DNA of 64,000 bases from Marinospirillum alkalitolerans (GCF_045055655.1 NZ_JBANFI010000002.1:310001-374000), one strand, 5' to 3'. Counted from the stretch's first letter, positions 24,572 through 32,726 are shown. The notes: generated by a model not told the origin, from the letters alone. Translations and numbers: made by a program.

Positions 24572-24910
24572 ATGAAACTGGTCACTGCTGTAATCAAACC
24601 CTTTAAACTCGATGATGTCCGTGAAGCCCTCTCAGAAATTGGTGTGCAGGGAATTACTGTCACTGAAGTCAAAGGCTTTGGACGTCAAAAAGGCCATACT
24701 GAGCTGTATCGTGGTGCTGAGTATGTCGTGGATTTCTTACCGAAGGTGAAGCTGGAGATCGCTGTTGATGACAGCCAGCTCGATGCTGTACTGGATGCGA
24801 TAGTCAGTGTTGCCAATACAGGCAAGATCGGGGACGGCAAGATTTTTGTCTCACCCTTGGAGCAGGTCATCCGTATTCGCACTGGCGAAACCGGAAAAGA
24901 CGCGGTCTAG
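24572..24910 (+). CDS. Second PII signal protein (GlnB/GlnK paralogue)
   Basis: 112 aa, differing from the GlnK at 22747 mainly in residues 61-90 (KLEIAVDDSQLDAVLDAIVS against KIEIAIDDARIDQVIEAIIN). Y51 and the whole T-loop are identical. The gene is separated from amtB by a terminator, so it has its own promoter; I could not find a sigma-54 site there. That would fit a constitutive GlnB-type role, but the position next to amtB is more like GlnK, so I leave the symbol blank. GAGGAAGAAG precedes the ATG. A weak hairpin follows the gene. Confidence 0.95.
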   Translation: MKLVTAVIKPFKLDDVREALSEIGVQGITVTEVKGFGRQKGHTELYRGAEYVVDFLPKVKLEIAVDDSQLDAVLDAIVSVANTGKIGDGKIFVSPLEQVIRIRTGETGKDAV

Positions 24911-24931
24911 TCTCTTGATTCACTCTGATGG

Positions 24932-24957
24932 GCGTACCACCTAGGGTGGGCGCTTGT
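24932..24957 (+). terminator. Weak terminator after the second PII gene
   Basis: GCG and CCACC (24932-24941) pair with GGTGG and CGC (24945-24953), with a small bulge and 3-nt loop, followed by TTGTC. It lies between two convergent genes. Confidence 0.45.
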
Positions 24958-24966
24958 CAGCAGCGC

Positions 24967-26112
24967 TTAACCCGATTCCACCACATCTGAACAGAGCTGA
25001 TCACGAATGATGGCCAGCTCCTGTTGTTGATTCAGCATCACCTCAACACAGTCTGCATCCAAATGAGAACCTGCAAGACGGCTCAGTTCAGTTAAGGCTT
25101 GATCCTGCGACCAGGCTTTTTTATAGGGTCGCTCACTGGTCAAGGCATCATAGACATCAGCCACAGCAACAATGCGTGCCTCAATCGGAATCTTCTCGCC
25201 TTGCAGGCCAAAAGGATAGCCAGTGCCATCCATTTTTTCGTGATGATAAAGCACCAGATTGCGCAGCAGATGGACATCCGGCAACTGCGTCAGGCCATGC
25301 TGCTCAATTACCTTATCCAGAAGTTCAGCACCAAGAAGCGGATGCTGCTGCATCTGTGCAAATTCACTGGGGGTCAAGCGCCCAGGCTTGAGCAGAATAC
25401 GGTCACTAATGGCGATCTTGCCGAGATCATGCAAGGGGGCAAAGAGATATAAATGCTGGATCTGACGATCACTGAATGTCCAGTGCGGAGACAGATGGCT
25501 TGCGATCAATTGTGTATAAAGCGCCATACGCTCCAGATGCTCACCTGTCTCAGGATCACGGCCAGCACAGAGTGCCAACATGGACCGGACAGCGGCTGTC
25601 AGGGTACGAATCCCCGCATGATCTTGAAAAATCAGCTGCGCAATCAACTGCCCATAAAGCTCCAATTGGCCTAAACGCTCTCCTTGAAACACCTGCGTTT
25701 GACGAGAGTTGAAAAAAACAAAGCCTAAAAGCTGATCAGCCACGATTAGCGGCAGGGTAAAGCTGGAGCGCCAGCCTTGTTGATACAAGCGCGCGGTATG
25801 TGGATTGACTCGCCCCGAAAAGTGTGGCGGCAGCCAGTCGGCCAGATCATCAATCACGCGGGGCTGGCGTGAGTGCGCGATTTTCTGCAAAGACCAGGTC
25901 TGTTGCAGATTGAACTCATAAGCGGTGAGCGCCTGATCTTCAGGGCTGGTGGTAAAAAAAGACCTGACCTTGTGCGTTTCAGATTGATAGAGCGCGACAG
26001 AAAAGCGCTCGACCTCTGGCATCTGCTGCTGTATCTGCTGCCCTAAGAAACGCAGCTTACAGGCTAACCCTTGCTGCTGACTCAATGCGTGCACTAATCC
26101 GATGTGGCTCAT
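24967..26112 (-). CDS. GAF-type sensor with HD-GYP cyclic-di-GMP phosphodiesterase domain
   Basis: 381 aa, cytoplasmic. Residues about 10-165 look like a GAF sensor (FSVALYQSETHKVRSF, SSFTLPLIVADQLLGFVFF). The C-terminal half is a complete HD-GYP domain: AGRDPETGEHLERMALY, LHDLGKIAISDRIL (HD), LYHHEKMDGTGYPFGL (HHExxDGxGYP), and VADVYDALTSERPY. All catalytic residues are present, so it should hydrolyse c-di-GMP. ATG 26112 has GAGG 5 nt upstream; the ATG at 26130 has none. What the GAF domain senses is unknown. Neighbours give no hint. Confidence 0.92.
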   Translation of the reverse strand: MSHIGLVHALSQQQGLACKLRFLGQQIQQQMPEVERFSVALYQSETHKVRSFFTTSPEDQALTAYEFNLQQTWSLQKIAHSRQPRVIDDLADWLPPHFSGRVNPHTARLYQQGWRSSFTLPLIVADQLLGFVFFNSRQTQVFQGERLGQLELYGQLIAQLIFQDHAGIRTLTAAVRSMLALCAGRDPETGEHLERMALYTQLIASHLSPHWTFSDRQIQHLYLFAPLHDLGKIAISDRILLKPGRLTPSEFAQMQQHPLLGAELLDKVIEQHGLTQLPDVHLLRNLVLYHHEKMDGTGYPFGLQGEKIPIEARIVAVADVYDALTSERPYKKAWSQDQALTELSRLAGSHLDADCVEVMLNQQQELAIIRDQLCSDVVESG

Positions 26113-26154
26113 CACGGCCTCGCTGATCATTCATTTGGGCAACAGGCAACCGGT

Positions 26155-26823
26155 TTAACCCACGCAGGTCTCCAGTGAGAGCTGGCTGCCCAAGGTCAGA
26201 CGAAGCTGATCACCCGAAGACAAGCGACCCACGCCAGCAGGCGTACCCGTCAAAACAAGATCGCCAGGCAACAAGGTGAAGTAGTGGCTGATCTCACTTA
26301 AAAGCTCAGGCACAGTGTAGATCATCTCTGCGCTCTTGCCATGCTGCTTACGTTCACCGTTGATCCACAGTGCAAACTCCAGCTGGCTCCAATCTTGCTC
26401 AGCCGGACAGGCCAGCAGCGGTGTGACTGGGCAGGCACCATCCCAGGCCTTGGCTTTTTCCCAAGGCTGACCCTGTTGCTTGAGCTGTGTTTGCACATCA
26501 CGCAGAGTTAAATCCAAGGCCAAACCCATGCCACTGATTGCCGCAGCCGCTGTGGCTTGATCGGCGCGGGTCAGGCGCTGACCTAGCTGCACCACCAATT
26601 CTGCCTCATAGTGCACCTCACCGAGTTCGTGAGGCAGCACCAAGGGCTGGCGCAAATCGGCCAGACTGGTGGAGGGCTTGATAAATAGCAGGGGAGATTC
26701 AGGCACAGGGTTATTCAGCTCAGCAGCATGAGCAGCATAGTTGCGCCCGACACACACCAGCTTGCTCGGCGCAGGTTGGCCACACCACATTTCAGTAGGC
26801 AGCAGCGCATTCGGTAAGGACAT
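26155..26823 (-). CDS. Fumarylacetoacetate hydrolase family protein
   Basis: 222 aa, close to the single-domain YcgM/FAHD1 group (about 220 aa), which includes acylpyruvate hydrolases and oxaloacetate decarboxylases. Seen: KLVCVGRNYAAHAAEL, PLLFIKPSTSL, the metal ligands in VHYEAELVVQLG and LDLTLRDVQ, KAWDGACPV, and GDLVLTGTPAGVG. The substrate cannot be chosen among acylpyruvates. It is transcribed leftward. A nested palindrome lies in the 88-nt gap upstream of its start. Confidence 0.88.
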   Translation of the reverse strand: MSLPNALLPTEMWCGQPAPSKLVCVGRNYAAHAAELNNPVPESPLLFIKPSTSLADLRQPLVLPHELGEVHYEAELVVQLGQRLTRADQATAAAAISGMGLALDLTLRDVQTQLKQQGQPWEKAKAWDGACPVTPLLACPAEQDWSQLEFALWINGERKQHGKSAEMIYTVPELLSEISHYFTLLPGDLVLTGTPAGVGRLSSGDQLRLTLGSQLSLETCVG

Positions 26824-26855
26824 TCTCTTTCCTCGAATTCAGTCACTTCGGCGCG

Positions 26856-26901
26856 ACGAGCGCTTGTTGCAGATCAAACGGCGTCTGCTTTCAGCGCTCG
26901 T
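26856..26901. repeat. Nested two-stem palindrome, 46 nt
   Basis: Outer arms ACGAGCGC (26856-26863) and GCGCTCGT (26894-26901) are perfect. Inner arms GCAGA (26869-26873) and TCTGC (26884-26888) are also perfect, with 5-nt internal bulges on each side. It lies between the lipoprotein stop and the FAH-family start. No U tract follows on either strand, so it is not an ordinary terminator. Confidence 0.6.
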
Positions 26902-26911
26902 AGCGGTGATG

Positions 26912-27208
26912 TTATTGATGATCACTCATTAAATTGAGTTCCAGCCTGAAAGCATCAATCAGATGGCGGCAGCTCGGACTGAAGACCTCGCCCATTTCGG
27001 CCAGGGCGTGCAAATCGGTGGACAGGCTCGCTTGTTCGCTAAAAGCGGCATAGCAGTCTTCTGCTCGTGCCTCATAACTCGTATCATTATTCTGTATCGC
27101 CGTGCGCCATTCTTCGATGCTGATCACTGGCTCCTGCACTGGCGTTTCTTCAACACCGCAAGCCGCGAGTAGCAGCACCCAAGGAATGACTAAGCCTATT
27201 TTTTTCAC
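26912..27208 (-). CDS. Small lipoprotein of unknown function
   Basis: 98 aa. The N-terminus MKKIGLVIPWVLLLAACG is a textbook lipoprotein signal with Cys at the lipobox LAAC. The mature part is short, acidic and probably helical, with two further cysteines (EDCYAAF and SPSCRHL) that could form a disulfide. I recognise no family. The start is probably GTG 27208, since AGGAG ends 6 nt before it; the ATG at 27214 directly abuts that Shine-Dalgarno. It is divergent from the YqaA-like gene by 71 nt. Confidence 0.7.
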   Translation of the reverse strand: MKKIGLVIPWVLLLAACGVEETPVQEPVISIEEWRTAIQNNDTSYEARAEDCYAAFSEQASLSTDLHALAEMGEVFSPSCRHLIDAFRLELNLMSDHQ

Positions 27209-27279
27209 ATCCATCTCCTGATAAATCCATGAACAGAGATCTTAGCAAGCATGCTCCACTTGTGCACTGAGCCACCACG

Positions 27280-27717
27280 ATGATCAGCCTCGGCAGCGTT
27301 TTTGTGATCAGCCTGTTATCCGCCACTCTCTTGCCTGGCGGCTCTGAAGCGCTGGTCGTGGCCCAAGTCTGCCTTGGCGCCCCTTTATTCTGGCTTTGGC
27401 TGGCCGCCACGCTCGGCAATACCCTCGGTTCTTGGGTCAACTGGGCGATGGGGCGCTATCTGCTCAGATTTGAGCAGCGACGTTGGTTCCCTGTCTCACC
27501 AGCACAGAGGTTAAAGGCAGAGGCATGGTTTCAACGCTGGGGGCAGGGCAGCCTGCTTTTTGCCTGGCTGCCTGTTGTCGGCGACCCCCTGACGCTGGTT
27601 GCGGGGGTGCTGCGTGTTCACTGGCTGCCTTTTTTACTGCTGGTCGGTTGTGGCAAAGCCCTGCGCTATGCCTTGGTGATTTGGCTGGCAGGGCTGGCGT
27701 GCACAACGGCTAGCTAA
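27280..27717 (+). CDS. YqaA/DedA-like small membrane protein
   Basis: 145 aa with about four hydrophobic segments. The pattern LPGGSEALVVAQ, then GNTLGSWVNWAMGRYL, then a basic loop, WFQRWGQGSLLFAWLPVVGDPLTLVAGVLR, and a final hydrophobic helix is that of the YqaA branch of the SNARE-associated/DedA family. DedA proteins are linked to lipid translocation and membrane homeostasis; the role of YqaA is unsettled. The ribosome site is weak. Its last 8 nt overlap the end of pyrC' on the other strand. Confidence 0.82.
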   Translation: MISLGSVFVISLLSATLLPGGSEALVVAQVCLGAPLFWLWLAATLGNTLGSWVNWAMGRYLLRFEQRRWFPVSPAQRLKAEAWFQRWGQGSLLFAWLPVVGDPLTLVAGVLRVHWLPFLLLVGCGKALRYALVIWLAGLACTTAS

Positions 27718-28978
27718 AAATATGGCGATGCCCTTGGGCCCAAACCTGCTTCACTCGACCCTTTAAAGGCTGCTGCCAGACTGGCGTATTCCGCCCAGCA
27801 GACTGCCAAGAACTCGTGGCCGGTGTCCACACTTCCTCAGGATCAATCAAAATTAAATCCTGATGGGCCTGAAGACGCGGCATCGGCAAGCCCAGCGCCA
27901 AAGCGGGGCCAAGCGTCATCCGCTCGATCAGTGTTGGTAGGCTCAGTTCTTGCGCCGCAACCCGTTCCAGAAGCAGTGGCAGGCAGACCTCAAGCGTGCT
28001 TTGCCCTGGCTCTGAAGCCGCAAAAGGGGCCATCTTGGCAGCGCGTTCATGCGGTAAATGCCCAGAAGAGATCGCACTGATCACCCCTGCCTGCACGCCC
28101 GCCATCAGCGCTCGACGATCTTCTTCACGGCGCAGCGGCGGCTGCAGGTGGAAGTGGCTATCAAAGTCCTCCAGCGCACTATCGGTATAAACAAGGTGCG
28201 TCAGGGCCACATCAGCGGATACGGGCAGGCCTTTAGCTTGCGCGGCGGCCAATAGCTCAACACTGCGTGCAGTAGAAAGATGGCTGAAATGCGCACGCAC
28301 ACCTGCCTGTTCAATCAGCAGCAACCACTGAGCCACGGCGAGGGTTTCGGCTGTCTCAGGAATACCCTGTAAACCCAGCTGAGAGGCCATTGCTCCCTCA
28401 TGCGCACAACCACCTGCCACTAGGCTCGGCTCTTCAGGATAGAGAATCACCGGCAGATCAAAGGTTGCCGCATATTCCAGACAACGGCGCATCACCAAAA
28501 AATCTTGCACGGGTTGACGCATATTGGTGACCGCGACACAACCAGCAGCTTGAAGCGCGGCCATATTGCTGAGCAGCTGACCTTCTAGCCCTTGCGTCAA
28601 GCCACCGACTGGCCAAACCTGCGCTTGCGCGGCCTGCTGCGCCTTCTCACGCAGGGCTTGCACCAAGGCTGGAGAATCCAAGGGTGGCTGAGTATCTGGC
28701 CGTGCACACACCTGCGTAAAACCACCCGCCAAGGCCGCCAGGGTTTCGCTCTTTAGATTCCCCTTATAGCTGGGGCCAGGATCACGCAGATGGCAGCTGA
28801 GATCGATCCAGCCCGGCGTCGCAAGCCAGCCATCAGCAACCAGCGTTTCATCCGCATGAAAATCACTGGGCGCGGCACCGATGGCCATCAGCTGGCCATG
28901 ATGCAAATGCACATCCTGCACCTGATCCAAACCAGCTGCGGGATCAATGACTCGTGCGCCTTGAATGGTCAACTTCAT
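27710..28978 (-). CDS. pyrC': Non-catalytic dihydroorotase homologue PyrC' (PyrX)
   Basis: 422 aa with the dihydroorotase amidohydrolase fold, but active-site residues are missing. The metal motif DxHxH reads D59-L-S61-C-H63 (IDLSCHLRDPG), losing the first His. The catalytic Asp of the usual 'DHAPH' is G306 (SGHLPHE). H232 in HFSHLST remains. In Pseudomonas, the inactive PyrC' is known to assemble with PyrB and is needed for aspartate transcarbamoylase stability, so the same structural role is expected. It overlaps pyrB by 4 nt. A genuine dihydroorotase must be encoded elsewhere. Confidence 0.93.
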   Translation of the reverse strand: MKLTIQGARVIDPAAGLDQVQDVHLHHGQLMAIGAAPSDFHADETLVADGWLATPGWIDLSCHLRDPGPSYKGNLKSETLAALAGGFTQVCARPDTQPPLDSPALVQALREKAQQAAQAQVWPVGGLTQGLEGQLLSNMAALQAAGCVAVTNMRQPVQDFLVMRRCLEYAATFDLPVILYPEEPSLVAGGCAHEGAMASQLGLQGIPETAETLAVAQWLLLIEQAGVRAHFSHLSTARSVELLAAAQAKGLPVSADVALTHLVYTDSALEDFDSHFHLQPPLRREEDRRALMAGVQAGVISAISSGHLPHERAAKMAPFAASEPGQSTLEVCLPLLLERVAAQELSLPTLIERMTLGPALALGLPMPRLQAHQDLILIDPEEVWTPATSSWQSAGRNTPVWQQPLKGRVKQVWAQGHRHIFS

Positions 28979-30009
28979 GCTGGCTCTCCCTTATCGCTAT
29001 TCACTGTCGTGAGCCCTTCTTCTTGGAGTTGTGCTCTTTCTTGCATCTGACCACTCATCGCCATACTCATCACCGCCATACGGGTAGCCAGACCATAGCT
29101 GACCTGCTGCAAAATCACTGAGCGCGGGCCATCCGCCACCGCAGACTCTATCTCGACACCGCGATTAATCGGCCCTGGGTGCATCACGATGGCTTCTGGA
29201 TGGGCATAGGCCAGCTTCTCTTGTGTGAGGCCATACAAACGATAGAACTCCGATTCTGAGGGCAGCAGCGCACCGCTCATACGCTCTTTTTGCAGGCGCA
29301 GCATAATGACCACATCCACATCGCGCAGCCCTTGCTCCATACGCGTATAAACACGCGCCCCCATCTCTTCAACACCGACAGGCAGCAGAGTATTGGGAGC
29401 AATCAAACGCACTTCAGCCGCACCCAGTGTCTTGAGCGCGCGGATCTGCGAGCGGGCCACGCGTGAATGCAGGATATCGCCAACAATCGCCACCTTGAGC
29501 CCTTCAAACTCCCCTTTATGGCGGCGAATGGTCAGCATATCCAGCATGGCTTGCGTGGGGTGAGCATGACGACCATCACCGGCATTGATAATCGCTACTT
29601 TGGGGGTGATCTGGCTGGCAATAAAATGCGCCGCCCCTGAATCAATATGGCGCACCACAAACATATCGGCATACATGGCTTCGATATTTTGCAGTGTATC
29701 CATCAGCGTTTCGCCTTTGGAGGTCGATGAGGTTTTGATATCCAAATTCAGTACGTCAGCAGACAAGCGTTTGGCTGCCAGCTCAAAGGTCGCTCGGGTT
29801 CGGGTGGAGTTTTCAAAAAACAGATTCACAATCGTTTTACCGCGCAACAGCGGGACTTTTTTGACCGACTGCTCACCCATATTAACGAAGGATTCCGCAG
29901 TATCGAGAATTTCTGTCAGCAGGCTCTTGGGCAAGCCATGAATACTGAGAAAGTGTTTGAGGCGGCCATCACTGGTCAACTGGACATCACGGGGATGCGC
30001 TCGGCTCAT
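28975..30009 (-). CDS. pyrB: Aspartate carbamoyltransferase catalytic chain
   Basis: PyrB makes carbamoyl-aspartate, the first committed pyrimidine intermediate. The protein is 344 aa, the longer Pseudomonas-type chain. Seen: FFENSTRTRATFELAAKRL (phosphate-binding STRT), DGRHAHPTQAMLD, VAIVGDILHSRVARS, VIMLRLQKERM and AIVMHPGPINRGVEI. The N-terminal extension of ~11 residues (SRAHPRDVQLTSDG) precedes LKHFLSIHGL; in Pseudomonas this region binds nucleotide effectors. There is no pyrI. The gene lies 12 nt after pyrR and overlaps pyrC'. Confidence 0.97.
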   Translation of the reverse strand: MSRAHPRDVQLTSDGRLKHFLSIHGLPKSLLTEILDTAESFVNMGEQSVKKVPLLRGKTIVNLFFENSTRTRATFELAAKRLSADVLNLDIKTSSTSKGETLMDTLQNIEAMYADMFVVRHIDSGAAHFIASQITPKVAIINAGDGRHAHPTQAMLDMLTIRRHKGEFEGLKVAIVGDILHSRVARSQIRALKTLGAAEVRLIAPNTLLPVGVEEMGARVYTRMEQGLRDVDVVIMLRLQKERMSGALLPSESEFYRLYGLTQEKLAYAHPEAIVMHPGPINRGVEIESAVADGPRSVILQQVSYGLATRMAVMSMAMSGQMQERAQLQEEGLTTVNSDKGEPA

Positions 30010-30021
30010 GCAGGAGTCTCC

Positions 30022-30612
30022 TTAGCGTGGATAGCTGACAAGGTTCAGTTCAAGGGGCGAGGGACCAGAGAGCTTGATCCTTTGATCAGGCGCCAGCTCT
30101 AAATGTAGCGCGCAGCAATCCGGCTGGATCGGCAGCTCGCGCCCTGGTAAGGACACCAACGCCGCCAAGCTAATCGAGGCAGGGCGACCAAAATCGAACA
30201 GCTCGTTCATCGCCGCCCGAATCGTGCGCCCTGTCATCAGCACATCATCGACCAGAATCAGATGCTGACCTTCGGTGGTCAGCGGCAATACGGAGGGTTT
30301 GACCGCCGGTGTCAGGCCTTGCTGGGTATAGTCATCACGATAAAAAGAGATATCCAGCACACCCAAAGACCAGCTTGCAGGTAACCGAGCTTTCAGCGCT
30401 TCTGCCACCCAGGCACCACCAGTATGGATACCCACCAGATGTGGGGCGCTCAGCTGCCGCTCTTCGGCCCAAGCCAAAAGCTGCTGCGCAAGGCGATCCA
30501 GCAGCAGGGCCACATCAGGAAGATGGGCGGTCGTCAGCGGGGATGCAGAAGCACTTGATACAGGTTTGTCAGATACAGTTTTGTCAGATACAGGTTTGTC
30601 AGATACAGACAT
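30022..30612 (-). CDS. pyrR: PyrR, bifunctional pyrimidine regulator / uracil phosphoribosyltransferase
   Basis: 196 aa. The PRPP motif ILVDDVLMTGRTIRAAM and LVGIHTGGAWVAEAL, ISFYRDDYTQQG and LVSLPGRELPIQPD are PyrR blocks. The N-terminus carries an unusual repeat, SVSDKPVSDKTVSDKPVS, coded by a 15-bp tandem repeat, before the conserved part begins at about residue 27. ATG 30612 has AGAGAG about 9 nt upstream; starts at 30645 (ATG) or 30654 (TTG) are also open. In Gram-positives, PyrR attenuates pyr mRNA. In Pseudomonas, regulation of pyr genes by it is documented, but I saw no obvious PyrR-binding loop here. Confidence 0.93.
   Translation of the reverse strand: MSVSDKPVSDKTVSDKPVSSASASPLTTAHLPDVALLLDRLAQQLLAWAEERQLSAPHLVGIHTGGAWVAEALKARLPASWSLGVLDISFYRDDYTQQGLTPAVKPSVLPLTTEGQHLILVDDVLMTGRTIRAAMNELFDFGRPASISLAALVSLPGRELPIQPDCCALHLELAPDQRIKLSGPSPLELNLVSYPR
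30557..30610. repeat. 15-bp tandem repeat inside pyrR
   Basis: Units at 30557-30571, 30572-30586 and 30587-30601 are GATACAGGTTTGTCA with one G-to-T change in the middle copy, followed by a partial fourth (GATACAGAC). The unit is in frame and codes SDK(P/T)V on the minus strand, so copy-number change would not break pyrR. Confidence 0.9.
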
Positions 30613-30662
30613 GCGGGTTTTCTCTCTTGCTGCCTGTCGATCCATTCCAGGCAAACTATCAG

Positions 30663-31172
30663 TTAACGATCAGAGGCTGGGGAGGGTGCAGGCGGGGCAG
30701 CATGATACTGAGGACCAGCAATCAGGCTCTGCTGTGCAGCCTCAGGATCGAGCTGCAACCAGGCTTCTAGCAGCAGTGCTGCGGCCAGACTATCCACCGG
30801 ATCTTCACGATAATTGCCCTTGTGGCCCTGCTCACGCACGATCGCCTTAGCGGCACGCGTGGTGCCTCGTTCATCAATACTAAAACAGGCCTGACCATAG
30901 CGACCAAAAAGACGCTTGGCCATTTTACGCGCACGCAGGCTCAGCGGCGTATCACGTCCATCTTCTTCGAGCGGCAACCCCATCACAAAGCAATCTGGCT
31001 GCCATTCTGCCACCAGTTGATCAAGCAGCTGCCAAGCCGGAATACCATCCTGCGCCGGCAGGGCCGTCAAGGGCGTCACGCTGGCCGTCAGTTCATTGCC
31101 CAGCGCGATGCCGTGGCGCTTGGTGCCAAAATCAAAGGCCATAATACGGCGCGGTGTCTTGGCCTCAAGCAT
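30663..31172 (-). CDS. ruvX: RuvX/YqgF, pre-16S rRNA nuclease (putative Holliday junction resolvase)
   Basis: 169 aa, RNase H-like fold. The first strand MAFDFGTKRHGIALG supplies the catalytic Asp. FVMGLPLEEDGRDTPLS and FSIDERGTTRAA (Glu) and EDPVDSLAAALLLEAWL (last Asp) follow the YqgF pattern. E. coli YqgF is essential and processes the 5' end of 16S rRNA. The start lies within the end of the algH gene (8-nt overlap) and the stop is about 50 nt before pyrR, in the conserved algH-ruvX-pyrR order. The C-terminal APPAPSPASDR tail is unusually proline-rich. Confidence 0.94.
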   Translation of the reverse strand: MLEAKTPRRIMAFDFGTKRHGIALGNELTASVTPLTALPAQDGIPAWQLLDQLVAEWQPDCFVMGLPLEEDGRDTPLSLRARKMAKRLFGRYGQACFSIDERGTTRAAKAIVREQGHKGNYREDPVDSLAAALLLEAWLQLDPEAAQQSLIAGPQYHAAPPAPSPASDR

Positions 31173-31719
31173 GGCCAGCCTGCCCAGTGAGCAAATCCAG
31201 ATTCACCCCTAGGCTCTGCGCCGCCGCCTTGCGCCTCTGCGCTGGCGGTAGATCAAAGAGCACTTCAGGCCAAGCAGGGCAGGTCAACCAAGTGTTGTCG
31301 ATCAACTCTTGCTCAAGCTGGTTAGGCTGCCAACCAGCGCAACCTAAGGCGATTAAAAACTGGGATGGGCCTTCACCTTCGGCCAAGGCTTCAAGAATAT
31401 CGACCGAAGTGGTGAGGCTGATCAGAGGTGTGACGGCCAGACTCGATTTCCACTGGGCCGCACCTGTGTGCAGCACAAAACCGCGCTCTTGATGCACAGG
31501 GCCGCCGCGATAAATCGGGGCGTGGGCATGACGCCCATAGCAGCTTGGCAGATCCATCTGGTCGAGCAGCTCACCCAGGGTCAGCTCCAAAGGCTGATTG
31601 ACGATCAAACCCAGCGCGCCCTGTTCTCCATGCTCACAGAGATAAGTCAAGCTGTCCGCAAAATGCGGATCATCCAACTGCGGCATAGAAAGAAGAAAAT
31701 GATCCCTTAATGTATTCAC
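31165..31719 (-). CDS. algH: YqgE/AlgH family protein
   Basis: 184 aa. Family blocks: LRDHFLLSMPQLDDPHFADS, YLCEHGEQGALGLIVNQPL, IYRGGPVHQERGFVLHT, and ALGCAGWQPNQLEQELIDN, ending in LTGQAGHA. AlgH was named for a link to alginate regulation in Pseudomonas, but its molecular function is not settled. The start is probably GTG 31719, 7 nt after AAGAG; the frame stays open upstream to 31878 but that part overlaps tonB and is not conserved. It lies between tonB and ruvX in the usual order. Confidence 0.92.
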   Translation of the reverse strand: MNTLRDHFLLSMPQLDDPHFADSLTYLCEHGEQGALGLIVNQPLELTLGELLDQMDLPSCYGRHAHAPIYRGGPVHQERGFVLHTGAAQWKSSLAVTPLISLTTSVDILEALAEGEGPSQFLIALGCAGWQPNQLEQELIDNTWLTCPAWPEVLFDLPPAQRRKAAAQSLGVNLDLLTGQAGHA

Positions 31720-31844
31720 AGGCGACTCTTTTTGCTCCGAAATAGAGCTAATTCTGGCGAAATTCAACCCAAATGGAAAGCTTTGTCTGCGGCGACTCAA
31801 GTGAGATGCCAGCACTGATCTTTCGCGCACTGCACAACAGCGGG

Positions 31845-32726
31845 TCAGCGAGCGCGCCAACCATCGCCAAACTGCCAAGTGCGGATGATTTCCAGCACCT
31901 CGGTTTCAGCGCGCAGGCTTTCAGGTAAGGGCGCAAAGGGGGCCGCCAGATTCAAAATACGGATGGCCGCTTCATCCAGCTCAGCATGACCTGAGGAGCT
32001 GAGCAACTGAGCCTCACGAATACGGCCATCGGCATAGATAGACACCAGCAGGCGCAGCTGGCCTCCTAGGTTCTGGCGTCGCGCCTCTTCTGGGTAGTTT
32101 TGATTGCCGATGCGCTCGACACGCGCTTCCCACTGCTGCAGATAAAAAGCCAGTTCAGGATCAAGCTGCGTTGCTGAAGTCACCCGCCGGATACGAGGAC
32201 GCTCCACCCATTGCTGTTGCTGCACCTGCCATTGGGCTTCCAGCTGCGCCATGGCGAGGCTCCGCTCGGCCAAACGTCGGCTTGATGTCTCAGGCAGCGG
32301 CGGGTCAGATGGGGGCAGTGCTGGGGTAGCAGCAGAGGGATCGATAGGCGGCTCGCTCACTGGGGGCGAGATCGGCTCCGCTGAGGAAGTCGGTGCTGAT
32401 ACCTCAGGAGGAGGGGCAGGCATCGGCTCGGCTGCGGCCGGTTCTGGCACCTCCACTTCTTCAGGCAGAGGCTGTTCAGAGATGGCTGGCTCGGTAGGGG
32501 CCTCAGCTTCTGGCGGTGTGGCTGGTGGTTCTTCAGGCAAGGCAGGCGTGGACCAGCTGACCAGCTCGACCTGAGTCGAGACCTCCATCCAACGCAGGAT
32601 AGAGGGTGGCTCTGGCACTGGACTCGGCCGTTGCGCCAAGAAGAGCCCATGCAGACTCAGCGCTAGAGTGAGCGCCAGCAAGAGCGGCCTCTGCTGACGC
32701 ATCAGGGCCCACGACCTCCAGATCAC
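31845..32726 (-). CDS. tonB: TonB energy-transducing protein
   Basis: 293 aa. A single N-terminal membrane anchor (LLLALTLALSLHGLFLA, 15-31) is followed by a Pro/Glu-rich spacer (about 55-150) that spans the periplasm. The C-terminal TonB domain starts at about 200 with NYPEEARRQNLGGQLRLLVSIY and RIREAQLLSSSGHAELDEAA, ending in IIRTWQF. TonB with ExbBD powers outer-membrane receptors; exbBD and receptors are not in the window. The start overlaps the end of gshB by 4 nt, an arrangement shared with Pseudomonas. The 125-nt gap before algH holds no other gene. Confidence 0.93.
   Translation of the reverse strand: MIWRSWALMRQQRPLLLALTLALSLHGLFLAQRPSPVPEPPSILRWMEVSTQVELVSWSTPALPEEPPATPPEAEAPTEPAISEQPLPEEVEVPEPAAAEPMPAPPPEVSAPTSSAEPISPPVSEPPIDPSAATPALPPSDPPLPETSSRRLAERSLAMAQLEAQWQVQQQQWVERPRIRRVTSATQLDPELAFYLQQWEARVERIGNQNYPEEARRQNLGGQLRLLVSIYADGRIREAQLLSSSGHAELDEAAIRILNLAAPFAPLPESLRAETEVLEIIRTWQFGDGWRAR

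Noticed and set aside
26856..26901. Integron attC site
   Set aside because: The outer arms lack the GTTRRRY core, and there is no integrase or cassette array.
30557..30610. CRISPR-like repeats
   Set aside because: Copies are directly adjacent with no spacers, and encode in-frame pyrR residues. No cas genes are present.
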